Shown here in pieces: positions 24,976 through 32,197 of a DNA stretch of 43,092 bases. Within the stretch, counting starts at the first letter, position 1. Each line of letters opens with the position of its first letter. Below the pieces are notes generated by a model. That model was not told where the DNA came from and did not search any database. It saw nothing but the letters and a program-made list of their open reading frames with translations. Origin of the DNA: DATGJX01 sp035279385 (GTDB lineage: Bacteria > Vulcanimicrobiota > Vulcanimicrobiia > Vulcanimicrobiales > Vulcanimicrobiaceae); contig DATEHZ010000039.1 in the NCBI GenBank assembly GCA_035279385.1, positions 1 through 43,092 of the forward strand. Direction: 5' to 3'. A program made the translations under genes and the position numbers.

Positions 24976-25425
24976 TTACACGTACGGTGACGGCTCGAGT
25001 TCATCGAACCACGACGCATCGGGCCCCACGACGACCACCGGAACCGGTGCGCGTCGAATCACGGCATCCGAGCCGTTCGAGCCCATCACGATGATATCCG
25101 CGCTTTCGCGTTCGGCAAATTGTACGATCGCATCGGACGGCGAGCCGGCGCCGAGCGCCGTTTTTGTGGGCACGCCGAACTCCTGCGCACGTTCGCGCGC
25201 GGCGTCGAGAATCGAGCGTCCCGCGCTCAGCGCATCGTCCCATTGCCACTGCGCCGCATCGCGCGAAAACGGAATGCGCGCGCCGATCTCGTTCACCTTC
25301 GAACGCACGGGAACGTGGCACAGCCAGAGCTGCGCGTTCTGGGCGACGGCCAGTCCAAGCGCGAACGAGAGCGCCTTTTCGGATGGTTCCGATCCGTCGA
25401 CGGCGACGAGAATCGTGTTCAACAT
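24976..25425 (-). CDS. Universal stress protein (UspA family), shortened loop
   Basis: A 149-aa Usp fold beginning MLNTILVAVDGSEPSEKAL (strand 1 and ligand Asp9), with LSFALGLAVAQNAQLWLCHV and a C-terminal IIVMGSNGSDAVIRRAPVPV. ATP-binding Usps have G-2X-G-9X-G(S/T) here; this protein goes from MGSNG almost straight to RRAPVPV, missing about a dozen residues including the final G(S/T). It is probably a non-ATP-binding variant. A strong AAGGAGG ribosome site precedes the ATG. First gene of the UspA-STAS-EAL group and downstream of the histidine kinase. Confidence 0.88.
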   Translation of the reverse strand: MLNTILVAVDGSEPSEKALSFALGLAVAQNAQLWLCHVPVRSKVNEIGARIPFSRDAAQWQWDDALSAGRSILDAARERAQEFGVPTKTALGAGSPSDAIVQFAERESADIIVMGSNGSDAVIRRAPVPVVVVGPDASWFDELEPSPYV

Positions 25426-25445
25426 GCATCCTCCTTCAACAAAAC

Positions 25446-25474
25446 GGTATTGGGGTGCAGGCAGATTCTCTCAA
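25446..25474 (-). promoter_or_regulatory. Candidate promoter for uspA-STAS-EAL
   Basis: Between the kinase stop and the uspA ATG the minus strand reads TTGAGA (25474-25469; five of six to the -35 consensus), 17 bases, then AATACC (25451-25446; three of six). The -35 and spacing are good, the -10 poor. It would allow the UspA group to be expressed apart from the two-component genes. Confidence 0.35.
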
Positions 25475-25492
25475 GCAAAGGTGCAGAAAGCA

Positions 25493-26710
25493 TCAAGATC
25501 GCGCCGGATGCGAAGGCAGCGTGACGACGAAGTCGCTGCCCTTGCCCGGCGCGCTCGTCGCCGTGACGTCCCCGCCGTGGCGCCGCGCGAGCGCGCGGGC
25601 GATCGGCAAACCGAGCCCCGTCCCGGTCGAACGCGTACGCGCCGATTCCGCGCGCCAAAAGCGGTCGAACAACTTGTCCATGTGCTCTTCGGGAATGCCG
25701 ATTCCGGTGTCGCGCACGTGAACGGTCGCGCCGCCTCGCTGCTGCGAGCCTTCGATCTCCACGCGGCCGCCGCGTGGGGTATACTTCACCGCGTTGACCA
25801 GCAGGTTGGCGAAGACGCGCCGCAGTTGATCGGGATTGCCGTACACCATGATACCGGCGGGCATGCGCCGCTCCAGCGTGATGCCGCTACGTTCAAAGTC
25901 GGCGCGATAGAGCTGTGCGGCCTCACTTACCAGGCCCGAAAGGTCGACCAGAAACACGTCGTCTTCGAGCGGCTGCTCCGAACGCGCCAGCAGGAGCAAG
26001 TCCTCCGTGAGATGCGACATCTGCTGCGCCGCATGCGATATGAGCGAGAACCGCTCGCGATCCGCTTCGCGCATTCCCGCGCAATCGCGAAGCGCGGCAT
26101 CCGCGTTGCTGCGCACCGCCGTGATCGGACCGCGCAGCTCGTGCGATGCGTTGGCACTGAATTCTTGCAGGCGCTCGTAGCTGGCGCGAATCGGCTTGAC
26201 CGAGCGCACTTGCAAAAAGCGGCCGCCCCACAGACTGGCGGCGAGCGCGCAAACCCCGCCGAGGATGAGAATCTCATCCAGGCGCCAAGCGTCCGCGCGC
26301 GTCTGCGTGACGTCTTGTGACGCTCGCACAAAGCCGACGATGCGATCGCTTTGAGGACTGACTATCGGGGCGGTACGCGTGCGCAGCAGATGCGTTTTGA
26401 TCTGCATGTAGTCTTCGGATCTGCCGTTCAAACGATGATCGCTCGGCGTCAACCCTTCGTTCGCAACGAGCCTGCCCGAAATATCGAACCACTCCAGCCC
26501 TTGTCCGGCGGCGAGAAGCGCGGTGCGCGAGAACGCGACGCGCACGGAGAACCGCTGGTTCTCGATGTGAACGCTGCGCGCGCCGGCTGCGAGCAGCGTG
26601 TCCAGGCGCGCGGACATCTGCGATGCAAGCGCCGAAGTGAACGAAAATCGGATTGCCAGGACGAACGCCAGCAAGATCGCGGAAAATACCAAAAAATACG
26701 AGAGAAACAT
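25493..26710 (-). CDS. Sensor histidine kinase
   Basis: About 405 aa from the ATG at 26710. First membrane span right at the N-terminus, an extracytoplasmic sensor of about 115 residues, a second span (about residues 144-162), then HisKA with the H-box SANASHELRGPITAVRSNAD (His190), N-box NLLVNAVKYTPRGG, G1 DTGIGIPEEHMDKLFDRFWR and G2 STGTGLGLPIARALARRHGG. The HELRGP form is of the HPK1 type. The frame stays open to a TTG at 26764, overlapping the regulator gene by 17 bases, but no ribosome site supports it. Partner of the adjacent OmpR-type regulator. The signal is not evident from the sequence. Confidence 0.92.
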   Translation of the reverse strand: MFLSYFLVFSAILLAFVLAIRFSFTSALASQMSARLDTLLAAGARSVHIENQRFSVRVAFSRTALLAAGQGLEWFDISGRLVANEGLTPSDHRLNGRSEDYMQIKTHLLRTRTAPIVSPQSDRIVGFVRASQDVTQTRADAWRLDEILILGGVCALAASLWGGRFLQVRSVKPIRASYERLQEFSANASHELRGPITAVRSNADAALRDCAGMREADRERFSLISHAAQQMSHLTEDLLLLARSEQPLEDDVFLVDLSGLVSEAAQLYRADFERSGITLERRMPAGIMVYGNPDQLRRVFANLLVNAVKYTPRGGRVEIEGSQQRGGATVHVRDTGIGIPEEHMDKLFDRFWRAESARTRSTGTGLGLPIARALARRHGGDVTATSAPGKGSDFVVTLPSHPARS

Positions 26711-26747
26711 CCCACGCTCGACGCCCTGCGGCAAGCGTTCGGGGGGA

Positions 26748-27425
26748 CTATTCCGCGGTGGCAAGCCTGTAGCCGGCGCCGTAAACGTTCACGACCGGAT
26801 CGCGCGCCGCACCGGCCGCGCGCACTTTACGGCGAATGTTCGTGATATGCGTTTTTATCGAGCCTTCCCCCGCGGCGCTTTCGAACGGCGCGACTTTGTC
26901 GAGCAGCATCGCGCGCGTGAACACGCGCGAGGGATGACGCATCAGCGTTTCGAGGATCGCGAACTCCGTCGGCGTGAGATTCACCGCACTCTCGCGGAAC
27001 CTCACCGAGCGGTTCTGCGGATTGAGTGCGAGCGCACCGTGCTCGATGATCGGGTTGCGCTCCTCTGCGCTGCGGCGCCCGAGCGCGCGAATGCGCGCGG
27101 AAAGTTCGGCAAGATCGAACGGCTTGGGCACGTAGTCGTCGGCGCCTGCGTCGAGCGCTGCTACTTTGTCTTGAACGGTGTCCTTCGCGGTGAGCATGAG
27201 GATCATCGTATCGACGCGCTCGGCACGCAAGCGCCGGCACATCTCGAGTCCGTCGATGCCCGGGAGCATGATGTCCAGGACGACGACGTCGTAGACGCCG
27301 CTGCGCGCGTACGCGAGGCCCTGCGTTCCGTCCGCCGCGATCTCCACCACGTGCGCCTGCCGGCGCAAGTCGCTCGCGAGCGGCCCCGAGATCCCCGGAT
27401 CGTCCTCGACCAGCAGAATTCGCAT
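26748..27425 (-). CDS. OmpR-family response regulator
   Basis: 225 aa: receiver domain with acidic pocket EDD (7-9), phospho-acceptor Asp51 (VVVLDIMLPGIDG), LTAKD and KPFDLAEL. It is followed by a winged-helix trans_reg domain with VNLTPTEFAILETLMRHPS, TRAMLLDKV and KTHITNIRRKV, and ends in VYGAGYRLA. The start ATG at 27425 is preceded by AAAGG at 7-base spacing. Co-directional with the kinase downstream. The region upstream faces a divergent small transcription unit. Confidence 0.95.
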   Translation of the reverse strand: MRILLVEDDPGISGPLASDLRRQAHVVEIAADGTQGLAYARSGVYDVVVLDIMLPGIDGLEMCRRLRAERVDTMILMLTAKDTVQDKVAALDAGADDYVPKPFDLAELSARIRALGRRSAEERNPIIEHGALALNPQNRSVRFRESAVNLTPTEFAILETLMRHPSRVFTRAMLLDKVAPFESAAGEGSIKTHITNIRRKVRAAGAARDPVVNVYGAGYRLATAE

Positions 27426-27532
27426 GGTCCGGCCTTTCGTCGCCCCGCGCGCGGCGGTCTGCTCGGCATACACCCCTGCAGCTTACCGAAGCTTCGTCCA
27501 GAAAAGGTGAACGCGCAACGGCACGCGCCTGC

Positions 27533-27563
27533 TTGGCGCCGCGCAGCGCCGGCGCGGTATAAT
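27533..27563 (+). promoter_or_regulatory. Promoter of the small unit at 27.6 kb
   Basis: A perfect TATAAT lies at 27558-27563. TTGGCG at 27533-27538 is a possible -35 (four of six matches), although the 19-base spacer is longer than ideal. Transcription would begin near 27570 and run into the ORF/hairpin region that ends in the terminator at 27788-27819. Confidence 0.5.
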
Positions 27564-27586
27564 AAGGCACGGAATAGGTGGCTATC

Positions 27587-27781
27587 ATGGTTATGATGGA
27601 TCCGCCGAGACGCCGCTTCTCATGCCGGCGCTCGGCCATAGTATGCGAACCGAGATATCGCATTTTGCGCGCGGTGCTGTACGTTGCGCGCTTGCACGCG
27701 TTCACGCACGCGGCGCTGCATCGACGCCTGCGAATGCACTGGCACTGCATCCGCACGCACAGTTCCTGGAGCAGAGCGTAA
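27587..27781 (+). CDS. Possible 64-aa Arg/His-rich small protein
   Basis: An ATG at 27587 has AGGTGG at 5-base spacing, and its frame runs to TAA at 27779-27781, seven bases before the terminator stem. The product starts MVMMDPPRRRFSCRRSAIVC and ends in HRRLRMHWHCIRTHSSW and SRA; it has about a quarter Arg plus His and three Cys. No domain is recognised. The composition resembles a non-coding frame of GC-rich DNA, but promoter, ribosome site, stop and terminator are all in the right order. It could equally be a leader or an RNA gene. Confidence 0.3.
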   Translation: MVMMDPPRRRFSCRRSAIVCEPRYRILRAVLYVARLHAFTHAALHRRLRMHWHCIRTHSSWSRA

Positions 27782-27787
27782 GAAAAG

Positions 27788-27819
27788 AAGAGAGCCGGTG
27801 CGATGCACCGGCTCTCTTT
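27788..27819 (+). terminator. Strong intrinsic terminator, possibly bidirectional
   Basis: A 14-bp uninterrupted stem (27788-27801 with 27805-27818, core AGAGAGCCGGTGC / GCACCGGCTCTCT) and a GAT loop. It is followed by TTT on the plus strand. On the minus strand it is followed by a T-rich stretch (complement of AGAAAAGAA at 27781-27789), which would terminate leftward transcripts even better. It ends the small unit starting near 27570. Confidence 0.8.
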
Positions 27820-27955
27820 GCCGTCTGCGGACCCGGCTGCGGCAAGCGAGCCCGTGCCGCTGGGGCCATACGTATCAGCCGTGTTAGGATTGGCGGCAGT
27901 GCGCCGCCGGCTCGCAGGCGGGGTACGCTCTGTCTACGAAAAGGCGATTCTACGC

Positions 27956-28429
27956 ATGAGGAAGCTGCTCGGGATATTTCTGTTGCTTGGGCTGCTCTAC
28001 GGCTGCAGCGATGCGGGCTATTTGCCGTACGCGCCGCACGCCCTGAACCCGGCGCAGCTGCAAGCCCTCGTCACCGACGCGTCGACCCGCAACGGCGTCG
28101 CGCCCGCGCTGGTCAATGCCGTCGTGATGGCGGAATCCGCCGGTAATCCCTCGGCCATCAGCACCGCCGGCGCCCAGGGCCTCATGCAGCTCATGCCCGG
28201 TACCTCCGCCTCCTGCGGGGTCAGCAATCCCTTCGATCCGCAGCAGAACGTGGATTGCGGCACGCGCTACCTGCGCGGACTGCTCGAGCGCTACAACAAC
28301 AACGTCGAGCTCGCGGTCGCCGCGTACAACGCCGGTCCCGGCGCCGTCGACCAATATCACGGCGTGCCTCCCTATGCCGAGACACGTGCGTACGTCGATC
28401 GCGTGCTCAGCGCGTACAGGGACTATTAA
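27956..28429 (+). CDS. Lytic transglycosylase lipoprotein (SLT domain)
   Basis: A 157-aa lipoprotein, MRKLLGIFLLLGLLYGC with lipidated Cys17, then a single SLT domain. The catalytic Glu is Glu60 in VVMAESAGNPSAIST, followed by GAQGLMQLMPGT and the conserved VAAYNAGPGAVDQY. It cleaves the MurNAc-GlcNAc bond to 1,6-anhydro products at the inner face of the outer membrane. The two remaining Cys (87, 101) may form a disulfide. The ATG is chosen for the lipoprotein signal; the frame upstream is only shadow. It stands 22 bases before the LptF/G gene and likely heads an envelope operon. Confidence 0.92.
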   Translation: MRKLLGIFLLLGLLYGCSDAGYLPYAPHALNPAQLQALVTDASTRNGVAPALVNAVVMAESAGNPSAISTAGAQGLMQLMPGTSASCGVSNPFDPQQNVDCGTRYLRGLLERYNNNVELAVAAYNAGPGAVDQYHGVPPYAETRAYVDRVLSAYRDY

Positions 28430-28451
28430 CCTCTTACCGTAGGCTACGCGA

Positions 28452-29606
28452 ATGGCGTCTCTGACCGGAGCACGCACGGCGCCGAGCGGCCTGCTCCGCG
28501 GCTTGCGTCTGCCGATCCTGGACTCGTACATCCTGGGCGAGATCCTCGGCCCCTTTTTGTTCGCGTTCATCGCGTTCTTTTTGTTTTGGGGCTTCAACAT
28601 TTTCTTCTTGGCCGCCAAGTACATCATCGCGCAGAACGCGCCCATCTTCCTGGTGCTGCGCTTCGTGGTCTTCCGCATTCCGCAGTCGATACCGATGGCG
28701 TTCCCGTTCGCCACGATCTTCGCGACGCTGCTCGGCATGGGCCGGCTCATGGCGGACAACGAGATCAATGCGATCCGCACCTCCGGCGTCTCGCTCTGGC
28801 GCTTCGCGCTCACGCCGTTTGCCTTCGGCGTGTGCGTCTTCATCTTCACGTGGGCGATGAACGAATACGTTGCGCCCAAATCCGTCGATCTCTCGACGCG
28901 CACGTTCTATCAAATCATCTATCACACCGCATCGCTCCCGGTCGAACCGCAGTTCTTCCGCAAGGACCCGGATACGGGCAACGTCTTTTTCGTGAGTCAA
29001 GTGCTGCCCGACGGACGTACGATGGCCGGAGTGCAGATTTTTAAACCCGGCCGCAGCGGGTACTGGAACGAAACAATTCAAGCCAAGACCGCGCACGTGG
29101 AGGGCGCGACGCTCGTGATGACCGACGCCATCCTCACGTTCTACAACGCGGACGGCTACGAAACGTCGCAAACGACGACGCCCGAATTTCGTATCGGGCT
29201 GCCGCTCGGCGAGAGCGCCGCACAGTTCTTGAGCACTCAGAACAGCGACGCGTACACGATGAACTCCAAGCAGCTCTCGCAGCAGGTGAACGCGCTGCGC
29301 GCGCAAGGCGTCGGCGGCGAGGCGCTTGGAAATTTGGAACTCAACCTCGCCGATAAGTTCGCGTTCCCGTTCTCGGCCGTCGTGAGCGTGCTCATCGCGC
29401 TGCCGATGGCGATTCGCTTCGGCAAGAAAGGCCGCGCGATGGGAATGGCGCTGGCCATCGTTGCGTTCTTCGTATATTACGTCATGACCGAGGCGGCCGC
29501 CGCGTTCGGAAGCACCGGGCGCATGAACCCGTATCTCGCCGCGTGGCTGCCGAACGTGATCTTCGGCGCCGCCGGCCTCGGGCTGCTCTGGAGCGAAGAA
29601 CACTGA
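28452..29606 (+). CDS. LptF/LptG-family LPS export permease
   Basis: A 384-aa YjgP/YjgQ permease: three N-terminal spans (about 33-120), a large periplasmic jellyroll domain (about 135-300) and three C-terminal spans (about 305-380). Signatures include LDSYILGEILGPFLFAF at the start, IPMAFPFATIFATLLGMGRL and NEINAIRTSGVSLWR, typical of LptF/G. It works with LptB ATPase to move LPS from inner membrane to LptC/LptA. Only one permease gene is present here; a partner or LptB is not in the window. The stop TGA at 29604-29606 overlaps the proposed CTG start of the LptD-like gene. Confidence 0.93.
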   Translation: MASLTGARTAPSGLLRGLRLPILDSYILGEILGPFLFAFIAFFLFWGFNIFFLAAKYIIAQNAPIFLVLRFVVFRIPQSIPMAFPFATIFATLLGMGRLMADNEINAIRTSGVSLWRFALTPFAFGVCVFIFTWAMNEYVAPKSVDLSTRTFYQIIYHTASLPVEPQFFRKDPDTGNVFFVSQVLPDGRTMAGVQIFKPGRSGYWNETIQAKTAHVEGATLVMTDAILTFYNADGYETSQTTTPEFRIGLPLGESAAQFLSTQNSDAYTMNSKQLSQQVNALRAQGVGGEALGNLELNLADKFAFPFSAVVSVLIALPMAIRFGKKGRAMGMALAIVAFFVYYVMTEAAAAFGSTGRMNPYLAAWLPNVIFGAAGLGLLWSEEH

Positions 29607-32017
29607 AGCGGCGCGCGCTTGCGTGCCTGCTCGCCTTGTGGAGCGGTCTCGTTCCGGCGGGCGCGCAGACCTTCGACGATCCGGCCTCAAGGCGTGCGCT
29701 CGCGCTGCTCAACCGTCAGAGCTGCGCCGCCCGCATGGAGGTCGCCCAGGCCCCCAGCCCCTCGCCCTCGCCCTCGCCGTCATTCTCGCCCGTACCGGTC
29801 GCGCCGGGCGCGCCATATTCGACGCCGTTCCCGACGGGCTCGCCGGGTGTGACGCCGCTCCCAATCCCGACGCCCACGCCGGCGTCGAGCTCGAGCCCCG
29901 GACCCGTATTTCTGCAGCGCGGCTCGGCCGTGCCCTCGATCGCCCCGGCCCAGGAAGTCACGCCGCAGCCTTCACCGGCGCCCAGCGCGGTGCCGACGCT
30001 GCCTCCCGGACGCGTCGCGGTGATGGCCGACAAACTCGTGGGCAGCACCCGGCCCGGCGTTCCGGGCGATGCGACGGGGAACGTGCACATCTTTTATCAA
30101 GATGAAGTGCTGGTGGGCGATCGCGCGCACTACGACGGCGTGCGTACGATTACGGTGACGGGCAATCCGTACATCATCAACAACTCCAAAAACTCGATTC
30201 TCTACGCGGACAAGATCGCGTTCGATACGGTCGCGGAGAAGGCGACGCTTACCAACGGACGCGGCGAGAGCTCGCAAGGCGTCGAGACCGGTCTGGTCTA
30301 TTTCAGCGCAAAGGATCTGCGTTCCGACGAGCACGGCGTCGCTCACGGCGACTTCGCGAGCGTCACGACGTGCGAGCGGCCGCGCGCCGGTTATCACATC
30401 ACCGGAAAAACTATCGACGTCATTCCTGGCGACCGCATCGTCATCACCAAAGCGATTCTCTGGCTCGGCGCCGCGGCGGTCTTCTGGCTGCCGCGCGTGG
30501 TCATTCCACTGCGCACGGTTACGGATCAGCGCCGCAAGCCCCAGTTCTTTCCCGAGCTCGGCTACAACCAGTATCAAGGCTTTTACGTCAAGGCGCGCCT
30601 GGGCTTCGGCAAAGATCAGTACTACTACGGCTTCTACACGATCGAGTTCTACACCAAACAAGGCACGACGCTCGGGTACGACGGCACGCTCAGCCCGAAG
30701 AACGGCAAGCGCACGACAAATCTCTCACTGCAGCGCATCGAGAACAAACTCGTCGCGAGCACGCAGTACAACGTTGCCGCACAAGACCAAGAGAATTTCT
30801 CGCAGACGCTGCGCGGCCAGTTCGGATACAACTATCAGGGCAACTACGGGCCCTTCGCCAATTTGCCGCCGACCAGCAACATGAACGCGACGGTGACGCA
30901 CGCAAACGGCACGGAGAGTCAAAGTTATACCTACCGCCGCTCGAGCACGGCCGGACAGGCAACCTCGGACGGCTACGGATTCTCGGATACGCGCAGTCTG
31001 GGCCTGACGCTGCAGAACACGTTCAACACGAGTTTCACGCGCAGTCAATCGACGTACGGATCGTTTTTCAGCGAGACGACGCAAGGCCAGTTCAACGACC
31101 AATTGCACTGGGCCAGCCGCGGCGCCGATTACCAGCTGACCTTTGACAAGACGTTCTCCAACAATCCGATCACCGTGCTCAACAAAGAGCCGGAACTGCA
31201 GATCCGCCCGAATCTGTTCGTGCCGCACTTTCTCTTCCCGATCGCGCCGATGCTCACCATCGGCGAATACAGCGAACCGCAGACGCCGGAAACGACGCTG
31301 CGCGCGGACTTGGGCCTGACGATGGGGCCGCTGCTCTACCGCTCGCTCTTCGGCGATTTCACCGCGAACGCGACGGTGCATCAGTTCTATTACGGAACGG
31401 GCGACATGAAGGCGAGCATTCAGCAGCAGATGTCGCTCAATACGCCCATCGGCACGCACGTCGCAAACAATATCTCGTACACGGAGACGAACTATAACGG
31501 TCCGGGCGCGGTGCCGTTTTCGCAATTGGATCTGCAGAACAGTCCGAACACCAAGTTCGCGACCGACATCCTGCGCTTCTTCAATGGCGACGTCTACAAT
31601 CTCACGCTGGACTTCACGACCTCTTTCAACGGCCAGGCGCAGCCCGTCGGTTATCAGCTCGCAAGCCGGCCGTCGACACGATCGTACGTCGCCCTTCAGG
31701 GTTTGTTCGTGCCGGGCCCCGGTCAAGGTTTTTCGCCGACCAATGTGCAGTTCACGACACCCTTCGGACGCGGCTCGTGGCTGCAATTCGCCGGCGATTT
31801 GGATTGGAAGAACAAGGGCCGCATCGAGAATAAGAGCGTCTATTACAGCCGCATCATCGGCGACTGCTATCAAGTTCAGCTGCAGTTCAATCAGAACTCA
31901 CGCAACCTCAACGTGACGCTCAACCTGCTGGCGTTCCCCTCGCAGGCCGCCGGCTTCGGCATCAACACGGCGGGCGGCTCGATCATCCCGTCGTCGTTCA
32001 ACGGGATCAACTTCTAG
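29603..32017 (+). CDS. LptD-like outer-membrane protein with OstA domain (probable CTG start)
   Basis: 804 aa from CTG at 29603. Signal peptide 1-22 (LKRRALACLLALWSGLV PAGAQ, read with initiator Met), Pro/Ser-rich linker about 51-136 (APSPSPSPSPSFSPVPVAPG), OstA/LptA-like beta-jellyroll about 137-235 (VAVMADKLVG, VHIFYQDEVLVGDRAHYDG), then a long aromatic-rich beta-barrel region to the C-terminal Phe (NGINF). It is expected to insert LPS or a related glycolipid in the outer membrane. Start evidence: the CTG overlaps the LptF/G stop (CTGA, like the ATGA junctions elsewhere), has GGAG at 9-base spacing and begins exactly at a textbook signal peptide. TTG at 29633 would destroy the signal and GTG at 29543 overlaps 64 bases. 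Confidence 0.88.
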   Translation: MKRRALACLLALWSGLVPAGAQTFDDPASRRALALLNRQSCAARMEVAQAPSPSPSPSPSFSPVPVAPGAPYSTPFPTGSPGVTPLPIPTPTPASSSSPGPVFLQRGSAVPSIAPAQEVTPQPSPAPSAVPTLPPGRVAVMADKLVGSTRPGVPGDATGNVHIFYQDEVLVGDRAHYDGVRTITVTGNPYIINNSKNSILYADKIAFDTVAEKATLTNGRGESSQGVETGLVYFSAKDLRSDEHGVAHGDFASVTTCERPRAGYHITGKTIDVIPGDRIVITKAILWLGAAAVFWLPRVVIPLRTVTDQRRKPQFFPELGYNQYQGFYVKARLGFGKDQYYYGFYTIEFYTKQGTTLGYDGTLSPKNGKRTTNLSLQRIENKLVASTQYNVAAQDQENFSQTLRGQFGYNYQGNYGPFANLPPTSNMNATVTHANGTESQSYTYRRSSTAGQATSDGYGFSDTRSLGLTLQNTFNTSFTRSQSTYGSFFSETTQGQFNDQLHWASRGADYQLTFDKTFSNNPITVLNKEPELQIRPNLFVPHFLFPIAPMLTIGEYSEPQTPETTLRADLGLTMGPLLYRSLFGDFTANATVHQFYYGTGDMKASIQQQMSLNTPIGTHVANNISYTETNYNGPGAVPFSQLDLQNSPNTKFATDILRFFNGDVYNLTLDFTTSFNGQAQPVGYQLASRPSTRSYVALQGLFVPGPGQGFSPTNVQFTTPFGRGSWLQFAGDLDWKNKGRIENKSVYYSRIIGDCYQVQLQFNQNSRNLNVTLNLLAFPSQAAGFGINTAGGSIIPSSFNGINF

Positions 32018-32018
32018 G

Positions 32019-32180
32019 TTACGGCACGTCGCACTGCGGATGACCGCAGTTGCACGTCTCCATCTCGATGCCGTTTTCGTCGGCGTCCTTGCAGGCCTGG
32101 CTGCAATATTCTTCGACTTGCATCTCGGCCGTGACCGTACAGTTGCACAGGTCGTGCGCGCATTCGATGGTCTCTTGCAT
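32019..32180 (-). CDS. Bacterial metallothionein (SmtA/BmtA-like)
   Basis: A 53-aa Cys-rich protein beginning MQETIECAHDLCNCTV and ending CNCGHPQCDVP. Eight Cys (7, 12, 14, 26, 30, 43, 45, 50) and His9 and His47 follow the pattern of cyanobacterial SmtA: a CxxxxCxC knuckle, a central YCSQAC that corresponds to YCSEAC in SmtA, and a C-terminal CxCGHxxC. Such proteins bind Zn/Cd/Cu in a four-metal cluster. SmtA itself has nine Cys, so one ligand may differ. The start ATG at 32180 is 17 bases after the lipoprotein stop (32198-32200) and probably co-transcribed with it. Its stop almost touches that of the convergent LptD-like gene. Confidence 0.85.
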   Translation of the reverse strand: MQETIECAHDLCNCTVTAEMQVEEYCSQACKDADENGIEMETCNCGHPQCDVP

Positions 32181-32197
32181 GCTCGCCCTATACCCGC

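Larger units (their letters stand above)
27570..27819 (+). ncRNA. Candidate structured small RNA (about 250 nt)
   Basis: The stretch between the TATAAT box and a strong terminator folds on paper into successive local hairpins. HP1 is 27584-27597 (ATCAT/ATGAT, loop GGTT). HP2 is 27604-27636 (GCCGAG-A-CGCCG pairing with CGGCGCTCGGC, 11 bp with one bulge). HP3 is 27643-27663 (ATGCGA/TCGCAT). HP4 is 27667-27691 (GCGCGC/GCGCGC). HP5 is 27697-27712 (CGCGT/ACGCG). HP6 is 27734-27750 (ATGCA/TGCAT). The terminator closes the series. HP2 and the terminator are convincing; the 5-6 bp stems could be chance in GC-rich DNA. It matches no RNA family I recognise (not 4.5S, tmRNA or RNase P). The alternative is a small mRNA, annotated separately. 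Confidence 0.35.

Noticed and set aside
27426..27819. tRNA, tmRNA, 4.5S or RNase P RNA in the long gene-free stretch
   Set aside because: No cloverleaf with T-loop GTTCGA and no CCA end, and no conserved tmRNA/SRP/RNase P core. Only generic hairpins and a terminator were found.
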